Source: Gammaproteobacteria bacterium (GTDB lineage: Bacteria; Pseudomonadota; Gammaproteobacteria; Chromatiales; Chromatiaceae). From it: a stretch of DNA of 9,040 nt. Numbering within the stretch: the stretch's first letter is position 1; every line of letters starts with the position of its first letter. Positions 1-5,523 of this stretch are shown in pieces. The notes beneath the pieces are model-generated. The model did not search any database and was not told where the DNA came from. It saw only the letters and a list, made by a program, of their open reading frames with translations. The stretch is from NCBI GenBank assembly GCA_020630035.1, contig JAHDCB010000059.1:1-9040 (forward strand). The letters are read 5' to 3'. Made by a program: the position numbers and the translations under genes.

Positions 1-1
1 T

Positions 2-610
2 GCAGAGGGTGCGGATATTCATGCCGCGACCGCAGCGGAGGTCTTTGCTGCAGATAGCCTGGCAGCGGTGACACCGGAACAGCGACGTGCTGCCAAGGCG
101 ATCAACTTTGGTCTGATCTATGGCATGTCTGCATTCGGGCTGGCGAAACAACTCGGCATCCAACGTCAGGCGGCACAAGAATATGTCGATCTGTATTTCA
201 GCCGTTATCCAGGTGTGCAGCACTTTATGCAACGGACGCGGGAGCAGGCGCAACAGGATGGCTATGTCGAAACCCTGTTTGGTCGGCGCTTGTCTCTGCC
301 AGATATCACCTCCCGCAACGCAAATCGCCGGGCAGCCGCAGAACGGACTGCGATCAATGCGCCGATGCAGGGCACGGCAGCGGATATTATCAAGCGTGCG
401 ATGCTGGCAATTGATGCGTGGCAGCAACAGACACAGCCAGAGCTGAATTTGTTGTTACAAGTGCATGATGAGCTGGTGTTTGAAGGTGAGCCGGAGCGGC
501 TGGCGGCGTATGCCGCTGAGATCAGGCAGCGGATGGAGTCTGCGGCTGAACTTCGGGTGCCGTTGGTGGTGGAGATCGGGGTGGGCGATAATTGGCAGGA
601 AGCTCATTAG
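2..610 (+). CDS. polA: DNA polymerase I, C-terminal part (5' truncated by window edge)
   Basis: This is the last 202 residues of DNA polymerase I, which fills gaps during excision repair and Okazaki fragment processing. The frame is open from base 2 and begins inside the family block ADIHAATAAEVF, so the gene continues upstream of the window; the GTG at 68 is internal and not a start. Visible family-A polymerase motifs are motif B, RRAAKAINFGLIYG (residues about 28-41 of the fragment, with the Arg, Lys, Phe and Tyr of the O helix), the block INAPMQGTAADIIKRAM, and motif C, VHDELVFE (about 154-161), whose Asp-Glu is a metal-binding catalytic pair. The C-terminus GDNWQEAH matches the end of the E. 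coli enzyme, so the 3' end is complete. The 3'-5' and 5'-3' exonuclease domains would lie outside the window. A pilin gene follows 33 nt downstream on the same strand. Confidence 0.97.
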   Translation, partial: AEGADIHAATAAEVFAADSLAAVTPEQRRAAKAINFGLIYGMSAFGLAKQLGIQRQAAQEYVDLYFSRYPGVQHFMQRTREQAQQDGYVETLFGRRLSLPDITSRNANRRAAAERTAINAPMQGTAADIIKRAMLAIDAWQQQTQPELNLLLQVHDELVFEGEPERLAAYAAEIRQRMESAAELRVPLVVEIGVGDNWQEAH

Positions 611-643
611 CGAATTGCAACAACCTGTTGGGGCTGTTTATCC

Positions 644-1078
644 ATGGATATGCCGCGTCATTCTACTGGTCTGACATTGTTGGAGTTGATGCTGGTTCTG
701 GCTATTTCAACCCTGCTACTGGGTATTGCGTATCCGGTGTATACCGACTATGCACAGCGTGCCCGGCGTACCGAAGCGATCACTGCGCTACAGGTCATTG
801 CACTGGCACAGGAACGGTTTTACGTTGTTCGCGGTCAGTATGCGACGCAACTGACAGATTTGTCTCTGGAAATACCTGCCTGGCGCGCAGGTGTCACTGA
901 ACAAGGGCACTATCAATTGGCTCTGGTGGCGCAAACAGATACCCGGGCCTATCTGGTGACGGCGACGGCCAACGGCATACAAACCCGGGATATGGTCTGC
1001 CGACAGTTCTGGCTGAATCAGTTGGGTCAGCGAGGAGCTACAGATCATACCGGTGCGGTCAGTAACGGTTGCTGGTAA
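644..1078 (+). CDS. pilE: Type IV pilin-like protein (PilE family, minor pilin type)
   Basis: A 144-residue prepilin. Residues 1-9 (MDMPRHSTG) form a short basic leader; the prepilin peptidase site would lie after Gly9, and the mature protein starts LTLLELMLVLAI, with Glu14 as the conserved Glu5 of the mature form. The hydrophobic N-terminal helix spans about 10-31 and continues into a polar helix (YAQRARRTEAITALQ). The C-terminal part has the PilE-type ending, with Cys119 and Cys143 (final NGCW) placed to form the disulphide loop. The family is inserted in the inner membrane, processed by PilD, and assembled into or priming type IV pili. The first mature residue is Leu rather than the commoner Phe or Met. 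The start at 644 is preceded by a weak GGGG (630-633); ATG 650 is an alternative that would leave a 7-residue leader. No other pilus genes are visible. The exact subtype (PilE versus another minor pilin or a type II secretion pseudopilin) is inferred. Confidence 0.83.
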   Translation: MDMPRHSTGLTLLELMLVLAISTLLLGIAYPVYTDYAQRARRTEAITALQVIALAQERFYVVRGQYATQLTDLSLEIPAWRAGVTEQGHYQLALVAQTDTRAYLVTATANGIQTRDMVCRQFWLNQLGQRGATDHTGAVSNGCW

Positions 1079-1094
1079 ACCAGTGCGTTACCAG
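1072..1094 (+). other. Hairpin over the pilin stop codon
   Basis: CTGGTAA (1072-1078) is the exact reverse complement of TTACCAG (1088-1094), separated by 9 nt. The left arm contains the TAA stop of the pilin gene. No T tract follows, so it is not a standard intrinsic terminator. It could stabilise the 3' end of the pilin mRNA or simply be chance. Confidence 0.3.
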
Positions 1095-1200
1095 GGCTTG
1101 CACTTATCCCGGAAAGATGCAGAATAGCTTGAATTCAGGTCAGTCTGCCCCCATCCATCGTACCTACTGCGTTAATTTGTCTTCAGAGAGTGACACCATT

Positions 1201-1878
1201 ATGAACCGTTATCAATCTGCTATTTCACAAGCGGCGCATCAGTCGGTGCCAATGAACAAGGTATTGAAAAATACCTATATGTTGCTGTCGGCAACGCTGA
1301 TCTGGAGTGCTGTACTTGCCAGTGTCTCCATGGCACTTAGTCCGCCACCGTTCATCTCCTTACTCACCTCAATAGGTGCGTTGGTACTGTTATGGTTTGT
1401 ACTGCCTCGTACCGCCGACACCAGTGCCGGGCTGGGCATGGTATTTCTGATCACCGGGCTGCTCGGATTCGGCCTCGGCCCGACCCTGAACTTTTACGCA
1501 GCTATCCCGAATGGTGGCCAGATCATCGCCACAGCATTTGGTGGAACCGGGCTGATCTTTATCGGGCTGTCTGCCTATGCACTGACTTCGCAACGCGACT
1601 TCAGCTTCCTCGGCGGCTTTTTATTCATCGGCCTGATGGTCGTACTGGTTGCCTCCCTGGTCGGAATTTTTGTGCAGATGCCAGCCTTACAACTCACCAT
1701 CTCGGCAGCCGTGGTGTTATTGATGTCGGGTCTGATACTGTTTGAAACCAGTCAGATCATTCGCGGTGGCGAAACTAACTACATTATGGCAACCGTCAGC
1801 CTGTATCTGAGCATCATCAACCTGTTTCAGGCGTTACTGCACTTGTTGGGTGCGTTTGGTGGTGGTAACAACGACTAA
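1201..1878 (+). CDS. yccA: YccA-like Bax inhibitor-1 family membrane protein (putative FtsH modulator)
   Basis: A 225-residue multi-pass inner membrane protein of the BI-1/YccA family. The resemblance to E. coli YccA (219 residues) is strong along the whole length: VLKNTYMLLSATL (21-33), LLGFGLGPTLNFY (87-99), GGTGLIFIGLSAYALTS (114-130), DFSFLGG (133-139), and the C-terminal signature FETSQIIRGGETNY (181-194) followed by ATVSLYLSIINLFQALL. About seven hydrophobic segments can be seen after a polar N-terminal tail of about 20 residues. In E. coli YccA binds the AAA protease FtsH and slows degradation of membrane proteins such as SecY; the same role here is inferred. The ATG at 1201 is preferred over the in-frame ATG at 1069, because the family homology begins soon after it and a purine-rich AGAGAG (1185-1190) lies upstream. 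It sits 122 nt after the pilin gene, so it may have its own promoter, but I could not identify a convincing one. Confidence 0.92.
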   Translation: MNRYQSAISQAAHQSVPMNKVLKNTYMLLSATLIWSAVLASVSMALSPPPFISLLTSIGALVLLWFVLPRTADTSAGLGMVFLITGLLGFGLGPTLNFYAAIPNGGQIIATAFGGTGLIFIGLSAYALTSQRDFSFLGGFLFIGLMVVLVASLVGIFVQMPALQLTISAAVVLLMSGLILFETSQIIRGGETNYIMATVSLYLSIINLFQALLHLLGAFGGGNND

Positions 1879-1960
1879 CAGGCATCTTTAGGCCACCCCT
1901 GAAAATTGCGCCTTGCGACGTTTTCAGAGGCGCCTTTGAGCAACGGTGCTGCTTGCAGAC

Positions 1961-1998
1961 ATACAAAAAACCCAGCGGAGGCGCTGGGTTTTTTGTAT
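1961..1998. terminator. Bidirectional intrinsic terminator between yccA and hemH
   Basis: A perfect 17-bp inverted repeat: bases 1961-1977 are the exact reverse complement of 1982-1998, with the 4-nt loop GAGG. The GC core is CCCAGCG/CGCTGGG, preceded by six A and followed by six T, so on either strand it reads as a stem followed by a T tract. It lies 82 nt after the yccA stop and 13 nt beyond the hemH stop, which suits termination of both converging transcripts. Confidence 0.93.
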
Positions 1999-2011
1999 CA
2001 GCCGGGTCAGA

Positions 2012-3028
2012 TCAGACCCAGCCTTGCAGGTGGCGGCCAGCCAGCTCTGACAGCATCTCAATATGTTCTGTCGCATCGTTCAGGCATGGAATATATTGGA
2101 ATTGTTCACCACCTGCCTGGATAAACAACTCACGGTTTTCCTGAGCGATTTCTTCCAGAGTTTCCAGACAGTCAGCAGAAAACCCTGGGCAGATGACTTG
2201 TACGGACCGGACCTGATCAGCAGCCAGCTGTTGTAACACCTGATCGGTATACGGCTGTAGCCACTTTTTCGGGCCAAGGCGTGACTGAAAGGTCAGTACC
2301 CAGTCATCTGCAGACAGTTCCAGTGCTTCGGCCAGCAGACGGCCGGTTTTCTGGCATTCACAATAATATGGGTCGCCCTGGTCAAAATAATCTTGTGGTA
2401 TCCCATGGAACGACATGACCAGCTTATCGGCACTGCCATGTTGGGCGCGGTATCTGCGCACTGAGTTGGCTAATGCCATAATGTAGCCGGGTTCGTCATG
2501 ATAATGATTGATAAAGCGTAGCTCAGGTAGCCAGCGCCAGTGGTGCAGCGTTTGGGTGACGGCATCAAATACCGACCCGGTGGTGGTGGCAGAATATTGC
2601 GGATACAAAGGTAGAACCAGCATCCGGCGGGCACCGGCATCGCGTAGTCTGGACAGACCATCCGGAATGCCTGGTGAACCGTAACACATCGCCAGCTCAG
2701 TCAGTACCTGGTCGGCAAAACGTGTCTCCAGCTGTGCCTGCAGCGCAGCCGTTTGAGCACGAGCTGTTACCAGGAGAGGTGAACCCTGGTCAGTCCAGAC
2801 CTGCTGATAGGCCTTGGCTGAACGAGCCGGACGGGTGTTCAGAATGATCAGATTCAGAATCGGCCACCACAACAAACGTGGCAGCTCGACCACGCGGCGA
2901 TCCCATAAAAACTGCTTCAGGTAACGTCGAACCGCTGCCCGGTTTGGTGCATCCGGGGTGCCGAGGTTGACCAGGAGTACACCAATGCGGGGTATTTGCC
3001 GGTGAGCAACAGGATCTGAGTGAGTCAT
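2012..3028 (-). CDS. hemH: Ferrochelatase (protoporphyrin IX iron chelatase)
   Basis: A 338-residue ferrochelatase, which inserts Fe(II) into protoporphyrin IX in the last step of protoheme synthesis. Motifs seen in order are GVLLVNLGTPDAP (16-28), LPLYPQYSATTTGS (139-152), SFHGIP (206-211) with the catalytic His208, FQSRLGPKKWLQPYTD (247-262), CPGFSADCLETLEEI (280-294) with the conserved Glu289, and IPCLND (313-318). The length fits bacterial HemH. The cysteines present do not make an obvious C-terminal iron-sulphur motif. The start ATG is the only usable one before the first conserved block, but there is no purine-rich ribosome site in front of it (the bases read CTCACTAACATC). The gene diverges from lspA with a 22-nt gap and ends near the shared terminator with yccA. 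Confidence 0.97.
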   Translation of the reverse strand: MTHSDPVAHRQIPRIGVLLVNLGTPDAPNRAAVRRYLKQFLWDRRVVELPRLLWWPILNLIILNTRPARSAKAYQQVWTDQGSPLLVTARAQTAALQAQLETRFADQVLTELAMCYGSPGIPDGLSRLRDAGARRMLVLPLYPQYSATTTGSVFDAVTQTLHHWRWLPELRFINHYHDEPGYIMALANSVRRYRAQHGSADKLVMSFHGIPQDYFDQGDPYYCECQKTGRLLAEALELSADDWVLTFQSRLGPKKWLQPYTDQVLQQLAADQVRSVQVICPGFSADCLETLEEIAQENRELFIQAGGEQFQYIPCLNDATEHIEMLSELAGRHLQGWV

Positions 3029-3035
3029 GATGTTA

Positions 3036-3041
3036 GTGAGG
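3036..3041 (+). promoter_or_regulatory. Ribosome binding site that sets the TTG start of lspA
   Basis: GTGAGG lies 9 nt before the TTG at 3051. The same frame is closed by a TAA at 3042-3044, so translation cannot start upstream. The family-conserved block DQCSK begins 14 codons after this TTG, which fits a start here. Confidence 0.65.
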
Positions 3042-3050
3042 TAAAAAACA

Positions 3051-3515
3051 TTGTTACATTATCTGATCATATCAGCGGTGATTATTGTGCTGGATCAATG
3101 CAGTAAGGCATGGATTCTGGCCCATTTCCAGGAATATCAGGTACAGGTGATCTGGCCGGTATTTAATCTGACACTGGTGTATAACACTGGTGCTGCGTTC
3201 AGCTTTTTGGCCGATGCTGGTGGCTGGCAACATTATTTCTTTGTCAGTTTAGCCACAGGAGTGAGTTTGGCCCTGATCATCTGGTTAAAACGCTTGGCAG
3301 TCAGCGAACGCTGGGTGGCCTGGGCACTGGCACTGGTCATTGGTGGTGCCCTGGGTAATCTGATCGATCGGCTGTTACATGGCAAGGTAGTCGATTTTCT
3401 GCAATGGCACTGGCAATCGTATTACTGGCCGACCTTCAATGTGGCGGACATGGCCATTACTGTCGGGGTTATTCTGTTGCTGATCGACAGCTTCCGGGCA
3501 CAGCGTACAGCATGA
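3051..3515 (+). CDS. lspA: Lipoprotein signal peptidase (signal peptidase II)
   Basis: A 154-residue aspartic membrane protease that removes the signal peptide from diacylglyceryl-modified prolipoproteins at the inner membrane. Conserved blocks are DQCSK (15-19), VYNTGAAFSFL (43-53), GGALGNLIDR (98-107), VVDFL (113-117) with catalytic Asp115, and FNVADMAI (129-136) with catalytic Asp133. Four hydrophobic segments are visible (about 3-14, 61-80, 88-104 and 133-147). It is slightly shorter than the E. coli protein (164 residues) at both ends. The start codon is TTG. Its stop overlaps the ribF start (ATGA), so the two are probably translationally coupled. In many gammaproteobacteria the order is ribF-ileS-lspA; here lspA comes first and ileS is missing. 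Confidence 0.95.
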   Translation: MLHYLIISAVIIVLDQCSKAWILAHFQEYQVQVIWPVFNLTLVYNTGAAFSFLADAGGWQHYFFVSLATGVSLALIIWLKRLAVSERWVAWALALVIGGALGNLIDRLLHGKVVDFLQWHWQSYYWPTFNVADMAITVGVILLLIDSFRAQRTA

Positions 3516-4456
3516 CACACATTATTCGCGGACTGCAACAGATCCGTCCGATACACCGTGGTTGTGTTGCGACGATCGGTAATTTCGATGGGGTACACCT
3601 CGGGCATGTCGCGATACTGAATGCCCTGAAGCGCCGGGCACAACGGATGCAAGCACCAGCTTGTGTCATCCTGTTCGAGCCACAACCGTTGGAATATCTG
3701 CATCCTGGCCAGTCACCGGTACGCCTGACCCGTTTGCGGGATAAACTGGCATTATTGCAGCAGCAAGATATCGACCAGATTCTGATCCTGCGTTTTGATG
3801 CTGTCCTGGCAGCGCACACGGCGACGCAATTTATTCAAACAGTGCTGGTAGCACGACTGCAGATCAGATATCTGTTAGTCGGTGACGATTTCCGGTTTGG
3901 TCGGGATCGGCAGGGTGACTTTACCCTGTTGCAACAGGCCGGTACCGAGCATGGCTTTATTGCGGAGAGTTTGACAACGGTTGAGACTGCCGGAACGCGG
4001 ATCAGCAGCACACGTATACGGGCTGCATTAGCGGCTGGTGACCTGGCGACAGCGACACATTGCTTAAGGCGACCCTATGCACTGAGCGGACGAGTATGTC
4101 GGGGGGCACAACGAGGCCGCACCTGGGGTTTTCCGACGTTGAATTTGCGACTGACAGAGGCGAACTGTTCCCTGCGGGGTGTATTTCTGGTGCGTGTGGC
4201 AGGGCCGGAGGGTGAGCGCTGGGACGGGGTTGCCAATGTTGGACGACGTCCGACAGTGACATCAGAGGCGGTGTTGTTGCTGGAGGTGCATCTGCTGGAT
4301 GTTAGTGCAGATTTATATGGTGAGAGAGTGCAGGTACAGTTCCGGCAGCGATTGCGTGCAGAACAGAAATTTGCGTCTTTCGAGCTGTTGCAGGCGCAGA
4401 TTGCACGTGACGTGCGTCAGGCGCGTCGGCTACTGGAAAAAACCGCAGGCTGGTAA
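3512..4456 (+). CDS. ribF: Bifunctional riboflavin kinase / FAD synthetase
   Basis: A 314-residue enzyme (E. coli RibF has 313) that phosphorylates riboflavin to FMN and then adenylylates it to FAD. The N-terminal FMN adenylyltransferase domain shows GNFDGVHLGH (23-32), VGDDFRFGRDRQGD (123-136) and ISSTRIR (164-170). The C-terminal flavokinase domain shows GRVCRGAQRGRTWGFPTLNL (193-212), ANVGRRPTV (241-249), LEVHLLD (257-263) with the likely catalytic Glu258, DLYGE (267-271) and KFASFELLQAQIARD (286-300). The usual GFPTAN motif reads GFPTLN and the residue before it is Trp, small deviations in an otherwise intact domain. The chosen ATG overlaps the lspA stop by 4 nt, gives the family length, and avoids a longer upstream in-frame reading inside lspA. 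No T-tract terminator follows on this strand. Confidence 0.96.
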   Translation: MTHIIRGLQQIRPIHRGCVATIGNFDGVHLGHVAILNALKRRAQRMQAPACVILFEPQPLEYLHPGQSPVRLTRLRDKLALLQQQDIDQILILRFDAVLAAHTATQFIQTVLVARLQIRYLLVGDDFRFGRDRQGDFTLLQQAGTEHGFIAESLTTVETAGTRISSTRIRAALAAGDLATATHCLRRPYALSGRVCRGAQRGRTWGFPTLNLRLTEANCSLRGVFLVRVAGPEGERWDGVANVGRRPTVTSEAVLLLEVHLLDVSADLYGERVQVQFRQRLRAEQKFASFELLQAQIARDVRQARRLLEKTAGW

Positions 4457-4457
4457 T

Positions 4458-4466
4458 CGGAGGAAA
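4458..4466 (+). promoter_or_regulatory. Orphan Shine-Dalgarno-like sequence after ribF
   Basis: CGGAGGAAA sits one base past the ribF TAA stop. It would be a strong ribosome binding site, but no ATG, GTG or TTG follows within the usual 5-10 nt, and the minus-strand tRNA terminator begins about 13 nt later. In related bacteria ileS commonly starts right after ribF, so this may be a leftover; chance is also possible. Confidence 0.3.
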
Positions 4467-4478
4467 GAAATCGCAGGC

Positions 4479-4503
4479 AAAAAAAAGCCGCCCGGAGGCG
4501 GCT
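4479..4503 (-). terminator. Intrinsic terminator of the tRNA-fMet transcript
   Basis: Read on the minus strand, AGCCGCC and GGCGGCT form a 7-bp stem (4497-4503 with 4486-4492) around the loop TCCG, followed by a run of T (4479-4486, the last base shared with the stem). It begins 11 nt past the CCA end of tRNA-fMet. On the plus strand the downstream side is A-rich, so it should not stop the lspA-ribF transcript. Confidence 0.9.
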
Positions 4504-4514
4504 ATCAAAAAAAC

Positions 4515-4591
4515 TGGTAGCGGGGGCAGGATTTGAACCTGCGACCTTCGGGTTATGAGCCCGACGAGCTGCCAGACTGCTCCACCCCGCA
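4515..4591 (-). tRNA. Initiator tRNA-fMet (CAU)
   Basis: A 77-nt cloverleaf including an encoded CCA (minus-strand 3' end at 4515-4517). The anticodon CAU is at 4555-4557. It has the hallmarks of the initiator: three G-C pairs (GGG/CCC) at the base of the anticodon stem, A11 with U24 in the D stem, and no Watson-Crick pair at position 1-72. The last of these is here U1 opposite U72, instead of the C1/A72 of E. coli. The rest of the acceptor stem (GCGGGG with CCCCGC) and the T stem (GCAGG/CCTGC around TTCAAAT) are fully paired. It delivers formyl-methionine at translation initiation; the 1-72 mismatch is recognised by the formyltransferase and protects against peptidyl-tRNA hydrolase. It has its own promoter and terminator and is antisense-convergent with ribF. 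Confidence 0.97.
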
Positions 4592-4604
4592 TCTGACAGC
4601 GCAC

Positions 4605-4633
4605 ACTATAGGTGTTTTTATCTGCTACGTCAA
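4605..4633 (-). promoter_or_regulatory. Strong sigma70-type promoter of tRNA-fMet
   Basis: On the minus strand TTGACG (4628-4633) and TATAGT (4605-4610) are separated by exactly 17 nt; each matches the sigma70 consensus at five of six bases. The region just upstream (about 4634-4665) is very A/T-rich, like an UP element, and the discriminator after the -10 is GC-rich (GTGCGC). This combination is typical of growth-rate and stringently controlled stable RNA promoters. The mature tRNA begins 13 nt past the -10 box. Confidence 0.88.
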
Positions 4634-4665
4634 TAAAAAAATCAAATATCAAAATTAAATAGTGG

Positions 4666-4801
4666 GCGAAGCGTAGCTAATGTCAGGTTATGGATACCTG
4701 GGCTTGATATAAGAAAGACTCGACCCTTTTTTGCCTTTAGTCAGGCGGATCCATGTACAAAACAAGCAGGCAGTTTTTCATAAAGTCGGTCTTGGTAGAA
4801 A
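4666..4801. other. Spacer between the two tRNA genes
   Basis: Apart from a small inverted repeat CAGGT/ACCTG (4684-4700, 7-nt loop), I see no gene or clear terminator here. Since tRNA-Ser has no visible terminator, its primary transcript may run through this spacer into tRNA-fMet and end at the terminator after it. Confidence 0.4.
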
Positions 4802-4891
4802 TGGCGGAGAGGGTGGGATTCGAACCCACGGAGGGCGTTAACCCTCGACGGTTTTCAAGACCGTTGCATTCGACCACTCTGCCACCTCTCC
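4802..4891 (-). tRNA. tRNA-Ser (UGA)
   Basis: A 90-nt class II tRNA with an encoded CCA (4802-4804). The acceptor stem is GGAGAGG/CCTCTCC with discriminator G73, the anticodon stem is ACGGT/ACCGT with loop CTTGAAA (anticodon at 4855-4857, reading UCA codons), there is a long variable arm GAGGG/CCCTC, and the T stem is GTGGG/CCCAC around TTCGAAT. The long extra arm and G73 are serine identity elements. It lies 44 nt downstream of the rdgB stop on the same strand. No intrinsic terminator is evident directly after it. Confidence 0.97.
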
Positions 4892-4911
4892 GGATTGTGA
4901 GCGATGCGCGC

Positions 4912-4939
4912 AATATACACGAAATGCCGGATAACTCAA
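4912..4939 (-). promoter_or_regulatory. Sigma70-type promoter of tRNA-Ser
   Basis: On the minus strand TTGAGT (4934-4939) and TATATT (4912-4917) are 16 nt apart, matching consensus at four and five of six bases. A GC-rich discriminator GCGCGC follows, as at the tRNA-fMet promoter. The -35 box overlaps the stop codon of rdgB (4936-4938). Confidence 0.78.
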
Positions 4940-5523
4940 GCGTGGATCGCAGCGAGTAGTTGGCGCAGTGCCTGGCCACGATGGCTGAGCTGGTGTTTGC
5001 GTTCGGGTGCCAGCTCTGCCGCGCTGGCCTGTTCGGATTCGACCCAGAACAGGGGGTCATAACCAAAGCCGCCATGACCGCACGGGGTGTGCAGAATACG
5101 GCCCGCCCAACTGCCTTGGCAGATGATCGGCACTGGGTCTTTTTCATGTTGTAGTAGCACTATCACGCAATGGTATTGCGCGGTGCGCTCTGCATCCGGG
5201 ATGTCGCGCATTGTGTGCAATAGTTTGCGGTTGTTCGCCGCACTATCTTGCTCAGGGCCGGCGTAACGCGCTGAATGCAGGCCGGGTGCTCCTTGCAGGG
5301 CGTCCACTGCCAGTCCGGAATCATCTGCCAGTGCTGGCAGGCCTGTGTGTCGGGCTGCGTGTCGTGCCTTCAGCAGTGCGTTTTCGATAAAGGTCAGGCC
5401 AGTCTCTGCGACTGATTCGAGCTGGTAATCTGACTGGGGCCGTACTGGTTGCGTACCCAGCAGGGTGGTGAGCTCGGCCAGTTTACCGGCATTGCCGCTG
5501 GCGAGTACCCAGGGTTGTGTCAT
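4936..5523 (-). CDS. rdgB: Non-canonical purine NTP pyrophosphatase (dITP/XTP, Ham1/RdgB family)
   Basis: A 195-residue cytosolic house-cleaning enzyme (E. coli RdgB has 197) that hydrolyses dITP, ITP and XTP to the monophosphate plus pyrophosphate, keeping deaminated purines out of DNA and RNA. Family motifs are LASGNAGKLAEL (7-18), FIENALLKARHAA (45-57), ALADDSGLAVDAL (64-76) with the catalytic Asp pair 67-68, GAPGLHSARYAG (78-89), GHGGFGYDPLF (149-159) and SHRGQAL (180-186). All are intact. The ATG overlaps the ppsA stop by 4 nt (ATGA on the minus strand) with no good ribosome site of its own, which suggests translational coupling to ppsA. The gene ends inside the tRNA-Ser promoter. Confidence 0.97.
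   Translation of the reverse strand: MTQPWVLASGNAGKLAELTTLLGTQPVRPQSDYQLESVAETGLTFIENALLKARHAARHTGLPALADDSGLAVDALQGAPGLHSARYAGPEQDSAANNRKLLHTMRDIPDAERTAQYHCVIVLLQHEKDPVPIICQGSWAGRILHTPCGHGGFGYDPLFWVESEQASAAELAPERKHQLSHRGQALRQLLAAIHA

Noticed and set aside
1098..1125. Possible promoter for yccA (TTGCAC and CAGAAT, 16-nt spacer)
   Set aside because: Only three and four of six bases match the sigma70 consensus and no further support is visible.
1908..1933. Inverted repeat GCGCCT/AGGCGC downstream of yccA
   Set aside because: Six-base arms with a 14-nt loop and no T tract; the strong terminator at 1961-1998 makes a second one unnecessary.
3404..3511. Longer ribF with an upstream in-frame start inside lspA
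   Set aside because: The extra 36 codons are an out-of-frame reading of the conserved lspA C-terminus; the ATG at 3512 gives the usual family length and a normal ATGA overlap.
4302..4652. Minus-strand open frame of 116 codons across the fMet tRNA
   Set aside because: It reads through the tRNA, its terminator and the ribF antisense strand; no family resemblance or ribosome site, and the tRNA explains the conserved sequence.
4684..4700. CAGGT/ACCTG hairpin as terminator of tRNA-Ser
   Set aside because: The stem is only five bases and no T run follows on the minus strand.
4753..4959. Open frame on the plus strand with MAERVGFEPT, of a kind often annotated as a hypothetical protein
   Set aside because: It is the antisense reading of tRNA-Ser; this peptide is a well-known spurious translation across serine tRNA genes.
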